Part shown: piece after piece, positions 11,439 to 19,773 of the stretch
Position numbering within the stretch: position 1 is the stretch's first letter
Layout: the number at the start of each line of letters is the position of its first letter
Assembly (NCBI RefSeq): GCF_000219605.1
Contig: NC_015740.1
Location: 1,054,001 to 1,118,000, forward strand
Origin: Stutzerimonas stutzeri
GTDB lineage: Bacteria > Pseudomonadota > Gammaproteobacteria > Pseudomonadales > Pseudomonadaceae
Direction of reading: 5' to 3'
DNA: 64,000 nucleotides
Notes under the pieces: model-generated
Seen by the model: only the letters and a program-made list of their open reading frames with translations
Database searches by the model: none
Told to the model about the DNA's origin: nothing
Program-made: the position numbers and the translations under genes

Positions 11439-11933
11439 TTATTCGCGGCCGGTGGTCGATTGCCCGATTGCCGCCTCGACGGCTTCGCGAACGAGGGTGT
11501 AGGCGTGCACCTTGTCCGGTGCCAGCCGAACCTGCGGCAGACCAACCGTTTCGCAGAGACGGTCCATGAAATCCTGCTCGGCTTCGGGTTCGTCCAGATT
11601 GATCACGCAAACGGGCTGCAGGTCCGTCTTCGTGCACAGGAGGAAATCGAAGCGCGCCGCTGCGATGCGGTTGCTGGCCTGGTACCAATAGGCGCGCCGG
11701 GGGATGGCGGTGACTTCGATGACATCGGCGACGCTCACCTTGGGGAGCACCAGGTAGCGCTCGCCGAACGTTCCTTGCAAGTGCTCCAGCAGTTCGCGCT
11801 CGGCAGAAGCGAACAGAGGCACCTTGAGTCGATAGGGGTATTGCAGCGCCGGGTGGTTGAGTTGGCGATTCTTGATGAAGAACACCAGCACGAAGCAAAC
11901 GAACGCTACCAGCGTCAATGCCAGCCAGCTCAT
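11439..11933 (-). CDS. DUF2726 membrane-anchored protein
   Basis: 164 residues: an N-terminal membrane anchor (WLALTLVAFVCFVLVFFI) followed by a cytoplasmic DUF2726 domain, a restriction-endonuclease-like fold often linked to nucleic acid binding. Seen: SAERELLEHLQGTFGERYLVLPKVSVADVI and RFDFLLCTKTDLQPVCVINLDE. The acidic/lysine residues of the PD-(D/E)XK core are only partly evident, so nuclease activity is not supported. GGAGG lies seven bases before the ATG. It is the last gene before a non-coding stretch rich in DnaA-box-like sites. Confidence 0.75.
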   Translation of the reverse strand: MSWLALTLVAFVCFVLVFFIKNRQLNHPALQYPYRLKVPLFASAERELLEHLQGTFGERYLVLPKVSVADVIEVTAIPRRAYWYQASNRIAAARFDFLLCTKTDLQPVCVINLDEPEAEQDFMDRLCETVGLPQVRLAPDKVHAYTLVREAVEAAIGQSTTGRE

Positions 11934-12014
11934 TGGGTTGCCTCCGTCATCGGTCTTTGATCGAAGCGTTGTTGCTCTGATTGTGAGCCCGGGCCGGCTA
12001 AATGGTTCGCTCGT

Positions 12015-12221
12015 TTATCCACTACAGCTGTGAGTGTTGTTGTGGATAACCGCTGGACTTCGGTCGCTAGGCCTTATGGGACTAAGGCGTGGCGGCTCTG
12101 GTCCGCTTTTGATCAGTTAGCCTTGGAGCGCCCGGACCAGTCCGCGGGAGGAATTATGTTTGCGCCGATGCTGCTGCGCGGGATGGTTATCCCCGACTCC
12201 TGTGGACGTGGCTGTGGATAA
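12015..12221. promoter_or_regulatory. DnaA-box-like sites, group 1
   Basis: In the gap between the DUF2726 and LOG-family genes lie two perfect 9-mers of the DnaA box (TTATCCACA, both written as TGTGGATAA on the plus strand) at 12041-12049 and 12213-12221, one 8/9 match at 12015-12023 and a 7/9 match at 12188-12196. This density is far above chance for a GC-rich genome. The matches are seen directly; binding is inference. Confidence 0.45.
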
Positions 12222-12298
12222 CGTGGGGGAGGCGTGCTGCAGGCCACCAGCGGTGCGGCGTGCAGCACGCAGAGCAAAAATTGATCAGCTGTGTCGGG

Positions 12299-12886
12299 TC
12301 ATTGCGGCGCGGTCTTGGCCCAGCGACTGTGAGCGGGCGGCTGCCAGGCTTCAAGCAGGCTGATCAGGCTCTGCGGCTGATCGCTGCGTTGCAGCATCTC
12401 GCGGTGCTGCGCGCGGACGAAGCCCTCTTCAACCAGATGATCGAGGAAGTGGCTGAGCTTGCTGTAGAAGTGATTGACGTCCAGCAGGCCGAGCGGCTTG
12501 GGGTGATAGCCCAACTGGCCCCACGTCCAGACTTCGAACAGTTCTTCCAGCGTACCCAGCCCACCGGGCAGGGCAATGAAGGCGTCCGCCAGCTCCGCCA
12601 TGCGCGCCTTGCGCGCATGCATGCCGTCGACCACTTCCAATCGGGTGAGGCCGGTGTGGCCGACTTCGGCGTCCTTCAGGCTCTGAGGAATGATGCCAAT
12701 GACCTCGCCACCGGCGGCCATGGTGGCATCCGCCACCACGCCCATCAGGCCTACGGCGCCGCCCCCGTAGACGAGGCGAATACCGTTGGCGGCCAGGGTG
12801 CGACCGAGATCCTGGGCGGCTTGTTCATAAACGGGATTGGTACCGCGGCTGGCGCCGCAGAAAACGCAGATGGAACGCAGGGACAT
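12299..12886 (-). CDS. LOG-family cytokinin riboside 5'-monophosphate phosphoribohydrolase (TIGR00730)
   Basis: 195-residue Rossmann-fold protein that in characterized relatives releases the base from nucleoside 5'-monophosphates. Seen: [16 protein letters not shown] at the N-terminus, [15 protein letters not shown] around residues 40-54, and the signature [12 protein letters not shown] around 104-115. Family length is normal. A GGAG ribosome site lies seven bases before the ATG. The bacterial substrate in vivo is unclear; older annotations say lysine decarboxylase-like, which is now considered wrong. Confidence 0.88.
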   Translation of the reverse strand: MSLRSICVFCGASRGTNPVYEQAAQDLGRTLAANGIRLVYGGGAVGLMGVVADATMAAGGEVIGIIPQSLKDAEVGHTGLTRLEVVDGMHARKARMAELADAFIALPGGLGTLEELFEVWTWGQLGYHPKPLGLLDVNHFYSKLSHFLDHLVEEGFVRAQHREMLQRSDQPQSLISLLEAWQPPAHSRWAKTAPQ

Positions 12887-12989
12887 CGGCTACTCCGCTG
12901 GTTGGGCTGGCAGCGAAGGTTACGCCGCCACGCCTCACCGGCCAAGGGAGGCAATGTCCCTGGACTGAGCGCCGGCTTATCGCGCTCGC

Positions 12990-13055
12990 TCAGCACCCGG
13001 CGGCAGCCGAGGCGTAATTAGCGAACAGACGCTCGAACAGGCTATGGCTGGACAT
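12990..13055 (-). CDS. possible 21-residue peptide
   Basis: A tiny open frame, beginning MSSHSLFERL and ending SAAAGC before TGA, has a very good ribosome site (GGGAG, six bases before ATG) and points toward the LOG-family gene 100 bp downstream. It could be a small protein or leader peptide. I do not recognize it and coding is unproven. Confidence 0.3.
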   Translation of the reverse strand: MSSHSLFERLFANYASAAAGC

Positions 13056-13190
13056 GATGGGCTCCCTCGTCGTTGATAGCCCCATGCTACGGCCGATGCC
13101 GCGGCGCTGCCGTTAGTTTCTGAACATCGCCTCGATAGCGCCGCGCCTACGAGTCGTTGTGTCGTTGTCCCCGAATTGTGTGCGCCACTC

Positions 13191-13387
13191 TGTGGATAAC
13201 CTTGGGAAGACTGCCCGCAAGCGAAGCGCCGTGGGGAGTGGCGAACCTTGTATGTTTTTTGTGCGGCTGCCAATCGTGCGGCGGCAGGCCGCATCCCAGA
13301 AGGGTTGACGGGCATGCGTCGGGATTGCAGCAGTCAGACTGCCGAGGATAGTGACTGCCCTATTTATCCACGAAAGCTGTGGAAAAC
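13191..13387. promoter_or_regulatory. DnaA-box-like sites, group 2
   Basis: A perfect box (TGTGGATAA) at 13191-13199, an 8/9 match (TTATCCACG) at 13364-13372 and an 8/9 match (TGTGGAAAA) at 13379-13387, the last two only six bases apart in inverted orientation. Together with group 1 these make at least seven near-matches within 1.4 kb on both sides of the LOG-family gene. Confidence 0.4.
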
Positions 13388-13607
13388 TCTGTGAGTTGTT
13401 TGGGCAAAGACTTCTGCAGGCAGCCAATGGCGCGGCCGGCCGGGTGTTGCGCGAAATCCGCCCAGGCTCCGCGAATGGGCAAGGGTCATCCCCGGCCCTT
13501 ATGCCGCGGCATTCATTTCTGGCCGCTTGCTTGTGGGGACGCCGAGGCCTGTTCAACACTCCGGTCCCTGAATCTCATCCAACAAGAATCGCTGAGGGAG
13601 TTCGCAT

Positions 13608-14519
13608 ATGACTGATGCCATCCGCTTCGAAGACAAGGTCGTGATCGTGACCGGGGCCGGCGGCGGACTGGGGCGTGCCCATGCCCTGTTGTTCGCCCAC
13701 CATGGCGCCAGAGTGGTGGTCAACGACCTGGGTGGCAGCACCCAGGGCGAGGGCGCGAACAGTTCCGCAGCCGACCGGGTGGTGGAGGAGATCCGCCAGG
13801 CCGGTGGCCAGGCGGTTGCCAATCATGACTCGGTGACCGACGGCGCGCGTATCGTTCAGCAGGCGCTGGACACCTACGGGCGCATCGATGTGGTGGTCAA
13901 CAACGCGGGCATCCTGCGCGACAAGACCTTTCACAAGATGGAAGACGCCGACTGGGACCTGGTCTACCGCGTGCACGTCGAGGGCTCCTACAAGGTGACC
14001 CGCGCCGCCTGGCCGCACATGCGTGAACAAGGCTTTGGCCGGGTGATCTTCACTGCCTCGACCTCCGGCATCTACGGCAACTTCGGCCAGTCCAACTACG
14101 GTATGGCCAAGCTTGGCCTGTACGGGCTGACACGTACCCTGGCGCTGGAAGGGCGCAAGAACAACGTGCTGGTCAATGCCATCGCCCCCACGGGCGGCAC
14201 GCGGATGACCGAGGGGCTGATCCCGCCGCAGGTGTTCGAGCAGTTGAAGCCGGAGCTGGTCAGCCCGCTGGTCGTCTACCTGGGAAGCGAGCAATGCCAG
14301 GACACCGGCGGGCTGTTCGAAGTGGGCGGCGGCTGGATGGGGAAGGTGCGCTGGGAGCGCAGTCTCGGCGTGGGCTTCGACCCCAAGGCCGGGTTCGATG
14401 CCGAGGATGTTGCGGCGCAGTGGCAGCAGATCTGCAATTTCGAGAATGCTGCGCATCCGGCCGACAACATCGAGGCGCTGAAGGAGATGATGGCCAACCT
14501 GCAGAAGCATGCCGGCTGA
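13608..14519 (+). CDS. SDR-family 3-hydroxyacyl-CoA dehydrogenase-like protein
   Basis: 303-residue short-chain dehydrogenase resembling the dehydrogenase unit of peroxisomal multifunctional enzyme type 2. Seen: NAD(P)-binding GAGGGLGRAHALLFA near residue 17, the NDLGG motif, NNAG around 98, catalytic Ser in FTASTSGIYGNFGQSNYGMAK with YxxxK, and a C-terminal extension beyond the SDR core (DPKAGFDAEDV...). It probably oxidizes (3R)-hydroxyacyl-CoA in an alternative beta-oxidation. GGGAG lies seven bases before the ATG. It is alone, convergent with the SulP transporter. Confidence 0.82.
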   Translation: MTDAIRFEDKVVIVTGAGGGLGRAHALLFAHHGARVVVNDLGGSTQGEGANSSAADRVVEEIRQAGGQAVANHDSVTDGARIVQQALDTYGRIDVVVNNAGILRDKTFHKMEDADWDLVYRVHVEGSYKVTRAAWPHMREQGFGRVIFTASTSGIYGNFGQSNYGMAKLGLYGLTRTLALEGRKNNVLVNAIAPTGGTRMTEGLIPPQVFEQLKPELVSPLVVYLGSEQCQDTGGLFEVGGGWMGKVRWERSLGVGFDPKAGFDAEDVAAQWQQICNFENAAHPADNIEALKEMMANLQKHAG

Positions 14520-14536
14520 TACCTCCTGCCGCTTGG

Positions 14537-14563
14537 CGCTCCGCCGGCATGGCCGGCGGAGCG
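14537..14563. terminator. bidirectional hairpin between SDR gene and SulP gene
   Basis: Perfect 12-bp stem with a 3-nt loop (arms 14537-14548 and 14552-14563), immediately beside the SulP stop. It lacks a T run on either side, so it may act as a weak or factor-assisted terminator for two converging genes. Confidence 0.6.
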
Positions 14564-14564
14564 T

Positions 14565-16295
14565 TCACACCGGAGCCGGATCCGGCTCCGGTCGCAACAG
14601 GCGCAGCGCCTTTTCCCGCGCCTGGGTGAGATTGCGTACGTAGAGCAGATGCCCCTGCAGGCGATGGATGCCGGCACGGCGCAGCTTCAGCCGGACCTGC
14701 GCACTGCTGCCACTGAGAATGAGGGTGACGCCCAGGCGGCGGTAATCCACCAGCACGTTCTCCAGCGATGCCAGGGCCGTCATGTCCATCATTGGCACCG
14801 CGCTGATGTCGACGATCACCACCTTGACCTCGGGGTTGAAGCGCCGCAGCGCGCCCAGAGCCTTTTCCGCGGCGCCAAAGAACAGCGGCCCGCGGATCGC
14901 ATAGGTGGCCACATGCTCGGGCATGTCCCGGAGGATGCGCCGCTGCTCCCGGGAGAGGGCGGTGGTGTCGGTCAGCTCGCTCATGCGCTTGATGAACAAC
15001 CCGGCCGCCAGCAGCAGCCCGACGCCTACCGCCAACACCATGTCGAACAGCACGGTGAGGATCAGGCAGGTCAGCAGCACCAGCACGTCGCTGCGCGGGG
15101 CGATGCGCAACACGTGCATCACGTGCGGTGCTTCGCTCATGTTCCAGGCCACCATCACCAGCAACGCCGCCAGTGCTGCCATTGGCAGATAGCTGAACAG
15201 CGGCGCCAGCCAGAGTATTGCGACCAGCACGACGCCGGCGTGGATCATCGAGGCCAGTGGCGAAAACGCGCCGGCCCTGACATTGGTCGCGCTGCGGGCG
15301 ATGGCGGCGGTCGCGGTGATGCCACCGAACAGTGGCGCGACCAGATTGCCCAGCCCCTGGCCGATCAGCTCGCCGTTGGGCTCGTGGCTGCTGCCGGTCA
15401 TGCCATCGGCGACGACGGCGCAGAGTAGCGATTCGATGGCGCCGAGCATGGCAATGGCGAAAGCCGGTGCCAGCAGCTGGCGGAACAGTTCGTAGCTCAG
15501 CTCTAGCGGCTGGCCGTCCGGACCGGGCAACAGCCACGGCCAGGCAAAATCCGGCAGGAACGGCGGAATGCCCGGGTGTGTGACGCCATCCAGGGTGTAG
15601 CTGAAGCGTTCACCAAGGGTTGCGACCGACAGCCCTGAAGACTCCAGCAGTGCCCCTGCCACCGCCCCGACCGTCAGCGCCACCAGATGTCCCGGGATCT
15701 TGGGCACCCAGCGTGGCCAGACGATCAGCACGGTGAGGCAGATCACGGCCACCAGGGCGTCACCCAGATGCGCGCTGGGCAACGAGCGCAAAAGCAGGCC
15801 GACCTGCTCGACATAGTGCTGCGGTTGCTCGGAGAGGGTCAGGCCGAACAGGTCCTTGATCTGCAAGGTGGCGATGACGATGCCGATGCCCGCGGTGAAA
15901 CCGAGGGTCACGGGGTAGGGGATAAAGGCGATCAGGCGGCCGGCGCGCAGCAGGCCGAGGGTGATCAGAATCAGGCCGGCGAGCATGGTGCACAGCAGCA
16001 GTCCGCCCAGGCCGAACTGCTGGGTGATCGGTAACAGAATCACCACGAACGCCGCCGTCGGCCCGGAAACGTTGAAGCGTGAGCCCCCGGTCAGGGCGAT
16101 CAGCGGAGCCGCCACGAGTACCGTGTACAACCCGTGCTGGGGCGCCACGCCGACCGCGATGGCCAGTGCCATGGCCAGGGGGATGGCGATGATGCCAACG
16201 GTCAATCCGGCGCTGATGTCGCCGCGCAATGCGCGGGCTCCGTAACCCAGGTGCAAGGCCTGCCGCCATGCCGCGAACAGAGGGGGTAACTTCAT
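14565..16295 (-). CDS. SulP family anion transporter with STAS domain
   Basis: 576-residue inner-membrane protein of the SLC26/SulP family. Seen: N-terminal transport domain with about 12-14 hydrophobic helices, including LRGDISAGLTVGIIAIPLAMALA (first helices) and RFNVSGPTAAFVVILLPI, and a C-terminal STAS domain (about 440-560) with VKVVIVDISAVPMMDMTALASLENVL. Members carry sulfate, bicarbonate or dicarboxylates; the substrate cannot be read from sequence. The start MKLPPLFAAW is chosen because the frame upstream has no transporter similarity; AAGGAG lies 11 bases before it. Confidence 0.88.
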   Translation of the reverse strand: MKLPPLFAAWRQALHLGYGARALRGDISAGLTVGIIAIPLAMALAIAVGVAPQHGLYTVLVAAPLIALTGGSRFNVSGPTAAFVVILLPITQQFGLGGLLLCTMLAGLILITLGLLRAGRLIAFIPYPVTLGFTAGIGIVIATLQIKDLFGLTLSEQPQHYVEQVGLLLRSLPSAHLGDALVAVICLTVLIVWPRWVPKIPGHLVALTVGAVAGALLESSGLSVATLGERFSYTLDGVTHPGIPPFLPDFAWPWLLPGPDGQPLELSYELFRQLLAPAFAIAMLGAIESLLCAVVADGMTGSSHEPNGELIGQGLGNLVAPLFGGITATAAIARSATNVRAGAFSPLASMIHAGVVLVAILWLAPLFSYLPMAALAALLVMVAWNMSEAPHVMHVLRIAPRSDVLVLLTCLILTVLFDMVLAVGVGLLLAAGLFIKRMSELTDTTALSREQRRILRDMPEHVATYAIRGPLFFGAAEKALGALRRFNPEVKVVIVDISAVPMMDMTALASLENVLVDYRRLGVTLILSGSSAQVRLKLRRAGIHRLQGHLLYVRNLTQAREKALRLLRPEPDPAPV

Positions 16296-16488
16296 GCCTG
16301 GAACGCTCCTTGTAGGCGAAGGCGCCATTATAGGCGCCAGACACCGCTTGTTATTTGTGCCGAACAATCGCCTGTGATCGCGGCCAGGCGATGTACGACC
16401 TTGGTCGCAAGCGGTCCTGGCGCGTTGAGTGAGCCGCCTGCGAGGAGTAAACTGCCGCCCCCGTGAGACCCCGTGGACCGGAGGCGGC

Positions 16489-16776
16489 ATGCGTAAAGAC
16501 AAGAAGCAGGTGATTGGCGACGAGATCGGGGATGAGTCGATCAAGCTGTTTCTGCAGCCTGAACCGGCTGACGACACCCCACCTTCGTTGCACAAGCTGA
16601 TCAAGGCCTACCGCGGCCTTCGCATCGATGACTTCGAGCGCTTTCTCGGCTTCTTCGTGGCTGCCGGCTACGATCTCGACGCCAGGAACAGCAAAGGGCA
16701 GAGCTTTGTCGATCTGATCGCCGATCAGCGTCAGGCCGCGCCCTATATCGAGCTGATCGAGGCCCGGCGCGGCTGA
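16489..16776 (+). CDS. PA4642 family protein (aminopeptidase-associated small protein)
   Basis: 95-residue soluble protein, MRKDKKQVIGDEIGDESI at the N-terminus, conserved in Pseudomonas next to the malate:quinone oxidoreductase gene. Seen: a compact helical arrangement with LHKLIKAYRGLRIDDFERFLGFFVAAGYDLDA, reminiscent of single-helix repeat packing. GGAGG lies four bases before the ATG. No function is known; the neighbour mqo is on the same strand but 352 bp away, so an operon is doubtful. Confidence 0.8.
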   Translation: MRKDKKQVIGDEIGDESIKLFLQPEPADDTPPSLHKLIKAYRGLRIDDFERFLGFFVAAGYDLDARNSKGQSFVDLIADQRQAAPYIELIEARRG

Positions 16777-17128
16777 ACTGCGGGTCGCCATTTCGTATCG
16801 AACGCATCGGATTCAATCGGCAGCGCGCGTACTGCGAGCCGCGCGCTGTGATCGAACTCGGCAACATGATTCGCAATCGTTTTCCTCGCAGCGTCCACCG
16901 TCGAGCACCGGGCCAGGCCCGCTCCGGAGGGATCGCAGCGAGAGGGAGGAGGCCAAAAGCCGACCTTCCGAAGCTGGCAGGCAGCCTGTGGTTGCCTGTT
17001 CTCGGGCACATGTTCCCGAGCAGCGGTCCAGGCACATGCTCCGTTCCTGACCGTCTGGCTGGTGGGTTTTACGGGGCCGCGTACTGCGGTCACGACAGTT
17101 TAATGCTGTGATTCTGGAGAACGCGTTG
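16777..17128. other. 352-bp gap before mqo with a 20-bp dyad
   Basis: No gene is evident. It contains a near-perfect 20-bp palindrome at 17001-17020 (9 of 10 paired positions) beginning CTCGGGCACA, about 110 bp before the mqo start, suitable for a dimeric regulator. A second copy of GCACATG occurs 33 bases downstream. I see no convincing promoter. Confidence 0.4.
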
Positions 17129-18619
17129 ATGACGCAACACGATAGCGAAGCAGTGGATATGGTGCTGGTGGGAGCCGGCATCATGAGTGCGACCCTGGCG
17201 GTACTGCTCAAGGAACTCGATCCCAATATCAAGCTGGAAATCGTCGAGCTGCAGGAATCCGGAGCCATCGAAAGCTCCAACCCGTGGAACAACGCCGGTA
17301 CCGGCCACGCGGGCCTTTGCGAGCTGAACTACACCCCTGACAGCAAAGACGGCACGATCGACATCAAGAAGGCCGTGCTGATCAACACCCAGTTCGAAGT
17401 CTCGAAGCAGTTCTGGGCCTACCTGGCCGACCGCGAAGGCTTCGGCTCCCCGCGCGATTTCATCAATCCTGTTCCGCACCTGAGCTTCGTGCGCGGCAGC
17501 AAGAACATCGACTATCTCAAGCGCCGCTTCGACGCGCTGAAGACGCATCACGCCTTCGCCGACATGGAGTACAGCGAGGATCGCGCGACCCTCGCCGAGT
17601 GGATGCCGCTGATGATGCCGGGCCGTGATCCGAGCGAGCCGATCGCCGCGACGCGCGCCATGAACGGCACCGACGTCAACTTCGGTGCGGTGACCAGCCA
17701 GCTGCTCGGTTACCTCGCGCGCAGTGGCGGGGTCAAGATTTCCTACAACCAGAAGGTCACCGGTCTCGACCGTACCGCCAGCGGCTGGAAGGTCGACATC
17801 AAGAACACCCGCACCGGTGGCTCGCGTCAGGTGCAAGCCGGATTCGTATTCCTCGGCGCTGGCGGTGCCGCGCTGCCGCTGCTGCAGATGTCCGGCATCG
17901 AGGAGGGCAAGGGCTTCGGTGGTTTCCCGGTCAGTGGTCAGTGGCTGCGCTGCGACAACCAGGAAATCGTCAAGCAGCACCAGGCCAAGGTCTACAGCCT
18001 GGCCGCGGTGGGCGCACCGCCGATGTCGGTGCCGCACCTCGATACCCGCGTGGTCGATGGCAAGAAGTCTCTGCTGTTCGGCCCCTACGCCGGTTTCACC
18101 ACCAAGTTCCTCAAGCGCGGTTCGTTCATGGACCTGCCGCTGTCGATTCGCCCGAGCAACATCGGCCCGATGATGGCCGTCGCTCGCGACAACATGGACC
18201 TGACCCGCTACCTGATCAAGGAAGTGATGCAGTCCATGGAGGATCGCCTGGCAACGCTGCGCGGCTTCTATCCGGAGGCCAAGGCCGAAGACTGGCGCCT
18301 GGAGATCGCCGGTCAGCGCGTGCAGATCATCAAGAAGGATCCGAAGAAGGGTGGCATCCTGCAGTTCGGCACCGAACTGGTCGCAGCGAAGGATGGCACC
18401 ATCGCCGCACTGCTCGGCGCATCGCCGGGTGCTTCGGTGACTGTCTCCATCATGCTCGATCTGCTCGAGCGCTGCTTCCCCGAGCAGTACCGCTCGCAGG
18501 CCTGGTCGAGCAAGCTGCAGGAAATGTTCCCGGCGCGCGAAGCCACGCTGCAGAACGACGCGGCAGCCTATCGTGAGATCAGCCAGATGGCGGACAAGCG
18601 CCTCGGCCTGACCTACTGA
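17129..18619 (+). CDS. mqo: malate:quinone oxidoreductase
   Basis: FAD-dependent peripheral membrane enzyme that oxidizes malate to oxaloacetate and reduces quinone, replacing malate dehydrogenase in the TCA cycle of pseudomonads. 496 residues. Seen: FAD-binding [19 protein letters not shown] near the N-terminus, the family segment [20 protein letters not shown], and [16 protein letters not shown]. The start at 17129 has GGAG nine bases upstream. It corresponds to mqoB of P. aeruginosa by its neighbour (PA4642 family). Strong terminator downstream. Confidence 0.96.
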   Translation: MTQHDSEAVDMVLVGAGIMSATLAVLLKELDPNIKLEIVELQESGAIESSNPWNNAGTGHAGLCELNYTPDSKDGTIDIKKAVLINTQFEVSKQFWAYLADREGFGSPRDFINPVPHLSFVRGSKNIDYLKRRFDALKTHHAFADMEYSEDRATLAEWMPLMMPGRDPSEPIAATRAMNGTDVNFGAVTSQLLGYLARSGGVKISYNQKVTGLDRTASGWKVDIKNTRTGGSRQVQAGFVFLGAGGAALPLLQMSGIEEGKGFGGFPVSGQWLRCDNQEIVKQHQAKVYSLAAVGAPPMSVPHLDTRVVDGKKSLLFGPYAGFTTKFLKRGSFMDLPLSIRPSNIGPMMAVARDNMDLTRYLIKEVMQSMEDRLATLRGFYPEAKAEDWRLEIAGQRVQIIKKDPKKGGILQFGTELVAAKDGTIAALLGASPGASVTVSIMLDLLERCFPEQYRSQAWSSKLQEMFPAREATLQNDAAAYREISQMADKRLGLTY

Positions 18620-18636
18620 TCAGCTGCGCTGAAGCG

Positions 18637-18670
18637 AAAAAGCCCCGTACCGAACGTACGGGGCTTTTTT
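18637..18670 (+). terminator. intrinsic terminator after mqo
   Basis: Hairpin with arms AAGCCCCGTAC and GTACGGGGCTT, loop CGAAC, followed by a T run. It ends the mqo transcript; the A run on the 5' side lets it work for the converging small gene too. Confidence 0.92.
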
Positions 18671-18693
18671 GTGCCTCCGGTTCTACCTGCGCA

Positions 18694-18885
18694 TCACGCC
18701 GCGCGCAGGCTCTCGGCGGGAAGCGGCTGGCCAATCCAGCTCAGGCGAACTTCCTCCACCTCGACCCAGGCGGCGCCTGCGGGCTTGCAGGCACTGCTGA
18801 GCAGCATGCGGCACCGGCCATGTTCATCGAGCAGCGCGAAGTGGCGAGCGGGGCGGCGGCGCAACAGGGAAATCAGCTGTCGCAT
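18694..18885 (-). CDS. small hypothetical protein (63 aa), Pseudomonas-conserved
   Basis: 63-residue protein starting MRQLISLLRRRPARHFALLD, with basic N-terminus and a short beta-rich body (CRMLLSSACKPAGAAWVEVEEVRLSWIG). I recall similar short proteins beside mqo in other pseudomonads. A GTG 12 bases upstream would give a 67-residue form; neither start has a strong ribosome site. Function unknown, probably cytoplasmic. Confidence 0.55.
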   Translation of the reverse strand: MRQLISLLRRRPARHFALLDEHGRCRMLLSSACKPAGAAWVEVEEVRLSWIGQPLPAESLRAA

Positions 18886-19015
18886 GATGGTTTGCACTCA
18901 TGGTGATTGGCGTCTCGTCGTTATCGCAAAGTCCTGTGACAACTGCGTGAAAAGGAACGCGGCAGTGGCGCCGCCGGTCTGAATCGCATCACTGTCGGCG
19001 CGTCGTGCCGGTGGG

Positions 19016-19021
19016 TATACT
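19016..19021 (+). promoter_or_regulatory. possible promoter (-10 TATACT) for yajG-like gene
   Basis: TATACT lies 38 bases before the start codon; TGTCGG at 18993-18998 is 17 bp upstream and would be a weak -35. Pattern match only. Confidence 0.4.
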
Positions 19022-19059
19022 GCGCCGCATTCATCGCCCCTAACCCTGGAGAAAACAGC

Positions 19060-19644
19060 ATGCTGCAACGCCTGTTGTTCGGTCTTGTCACCGTTCTTGG
19101 AATGAGTCTGGTCGGTTGTGCCCACAGCCCGCAGCAGCTCGACCCGAACCCCAAACTCAACGGCACCATCAATCCCGTTGGCCAGGGGCAGCCCGTGGTC
19201 GTACGGGTGGTCGATGCGCGCCCGTCGCCGACCCTCGGCACTCGTGGCGGCCTGTATCCGGAAACCAGCGCTGTGATCGTGCCGAGTGCCAAGGTCATCC
19301 CCAAGCTGCAGGCCCAGACCGAAGCCGCCGTGCGACTGCTCGGTTTCACGCCATCGCCGAACGCCTATAACGCGCCGCAGCTGACGCTGACCTTGGCCGA
19401 GCTGAAGTATCAGTCGCCGAAGGAGGGGCTGTACGTCACCGAGGCGAATATCGGCGCAACGCTTAAGATCGAGGTGCAGAACGCCGGCAAGCGCTACAAC
19501 GGCCGCTATGGTGCATCGTTGAACCAGCGCTTCGGCATGGCGCCAAACGAGCAGACCAACACCAAGCTGGTCAGCGATGTGCTGAGCGATGCGCTGACCC
19601 GGGTATTCCGCGACGACAACATCGGCCGCCTGCTGGCCCAGTAA
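19060..19644 (+). CDS. YajG family lipoprotein
   Basis: 194-residue lipoprotein with lipobox LVGC (lipid Cys at residue 20). Seen: mature YajG_N-like domain with VVVRVVDARPSPTLGTRGG and a C-terminal region LNQRFGMAPNEQTNTKLVSDVLSDALTRVFRDDNI. In enterobacteria yajG lies by ampG; here it stands alone, as in P. aeruginosa near mqoB. Outer-membrane placement is inferred from the absence of Asp after the lipid cysteine. GGAG ribosome site ten bases upstream; strong terminator downstream. Confidence 0.85.
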   Translation: MLQRLLFGLVTVLGMSLVGCAHSPQQLDPNPKLNGTINPVGQGQPVVVRVVDARPSPTLGTRGGLYPETSAVIVPSAKVIPKLQAQTEAAVRLLGFTPSPNAYNAPQLTLTLAELKYQSPKEGLYVTEANIGATLKIEVQNAGKRYNGRYGASLNQRFGMAPNEQTNTKLVSDVLSDALTRVFRDDNIGRLLAQ

Positions 19645-19680
19645 GCCGGCCCGCGATACCACGTACGTGCTGCACCCGAA

Positions 19681-19715
19681 CCCCGCCACGGCTGTCCGTG
19701 GCGGGGTTTCTTTTT
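19681..19715 (+). terminator. intrinsic terminator after yajG-like gene
   Basis: Perfect 11-bp stem (19681-19691 with 19696-19706) followed by TTTCTTTTT. Confidence 0.9.
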
Positions 19716-19731
19716 GCCCCTGCCATAACGA

Positions 19732-19758
19732 CGACGCCCCGCCCGAGGCGGGGCGTCG
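19732..19758 (-). terminator. hairpin after the DUF1329 gene
   Basis: Perfect 12-bp GC-rich stem with a 3-nt loop, 15 bp beyond the DUF1329 stop on the minus strand. There is no T run, so termination strength is uncertain. Confidence 0.6.
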
Positions 19759-19773
19759 GTGGCGAGCAGGCTG

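Larger units (their letters stand above)
12887..13607. other. 720-bp stretch without an assured gene
   Basis: Lies between the divergent LOG-family gene and the SDR gene. It holds a possible 21-residue peptide gene (12990-13055, minus), DnaA-box-like sites (13191-13387) and the SDR ribosome site. Several frames of 60-150 codons run through it on both strands but none has a good ribosome site or a recognizable protein, so I call none of them. Confidence 0.6.

Noticed and set aside
12030-12221. 63-codon frame in the DnaA-box-like region
   Set aside because: No ribosome site, odd composition and overlap with the box cluster; not coding by any evidence I can see.
12977-13315. 112-codon minus-strand frame in the gap before the SDR gene
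   Set aside because: No ribosome site or recognizable sequence; GC-driven open frame.
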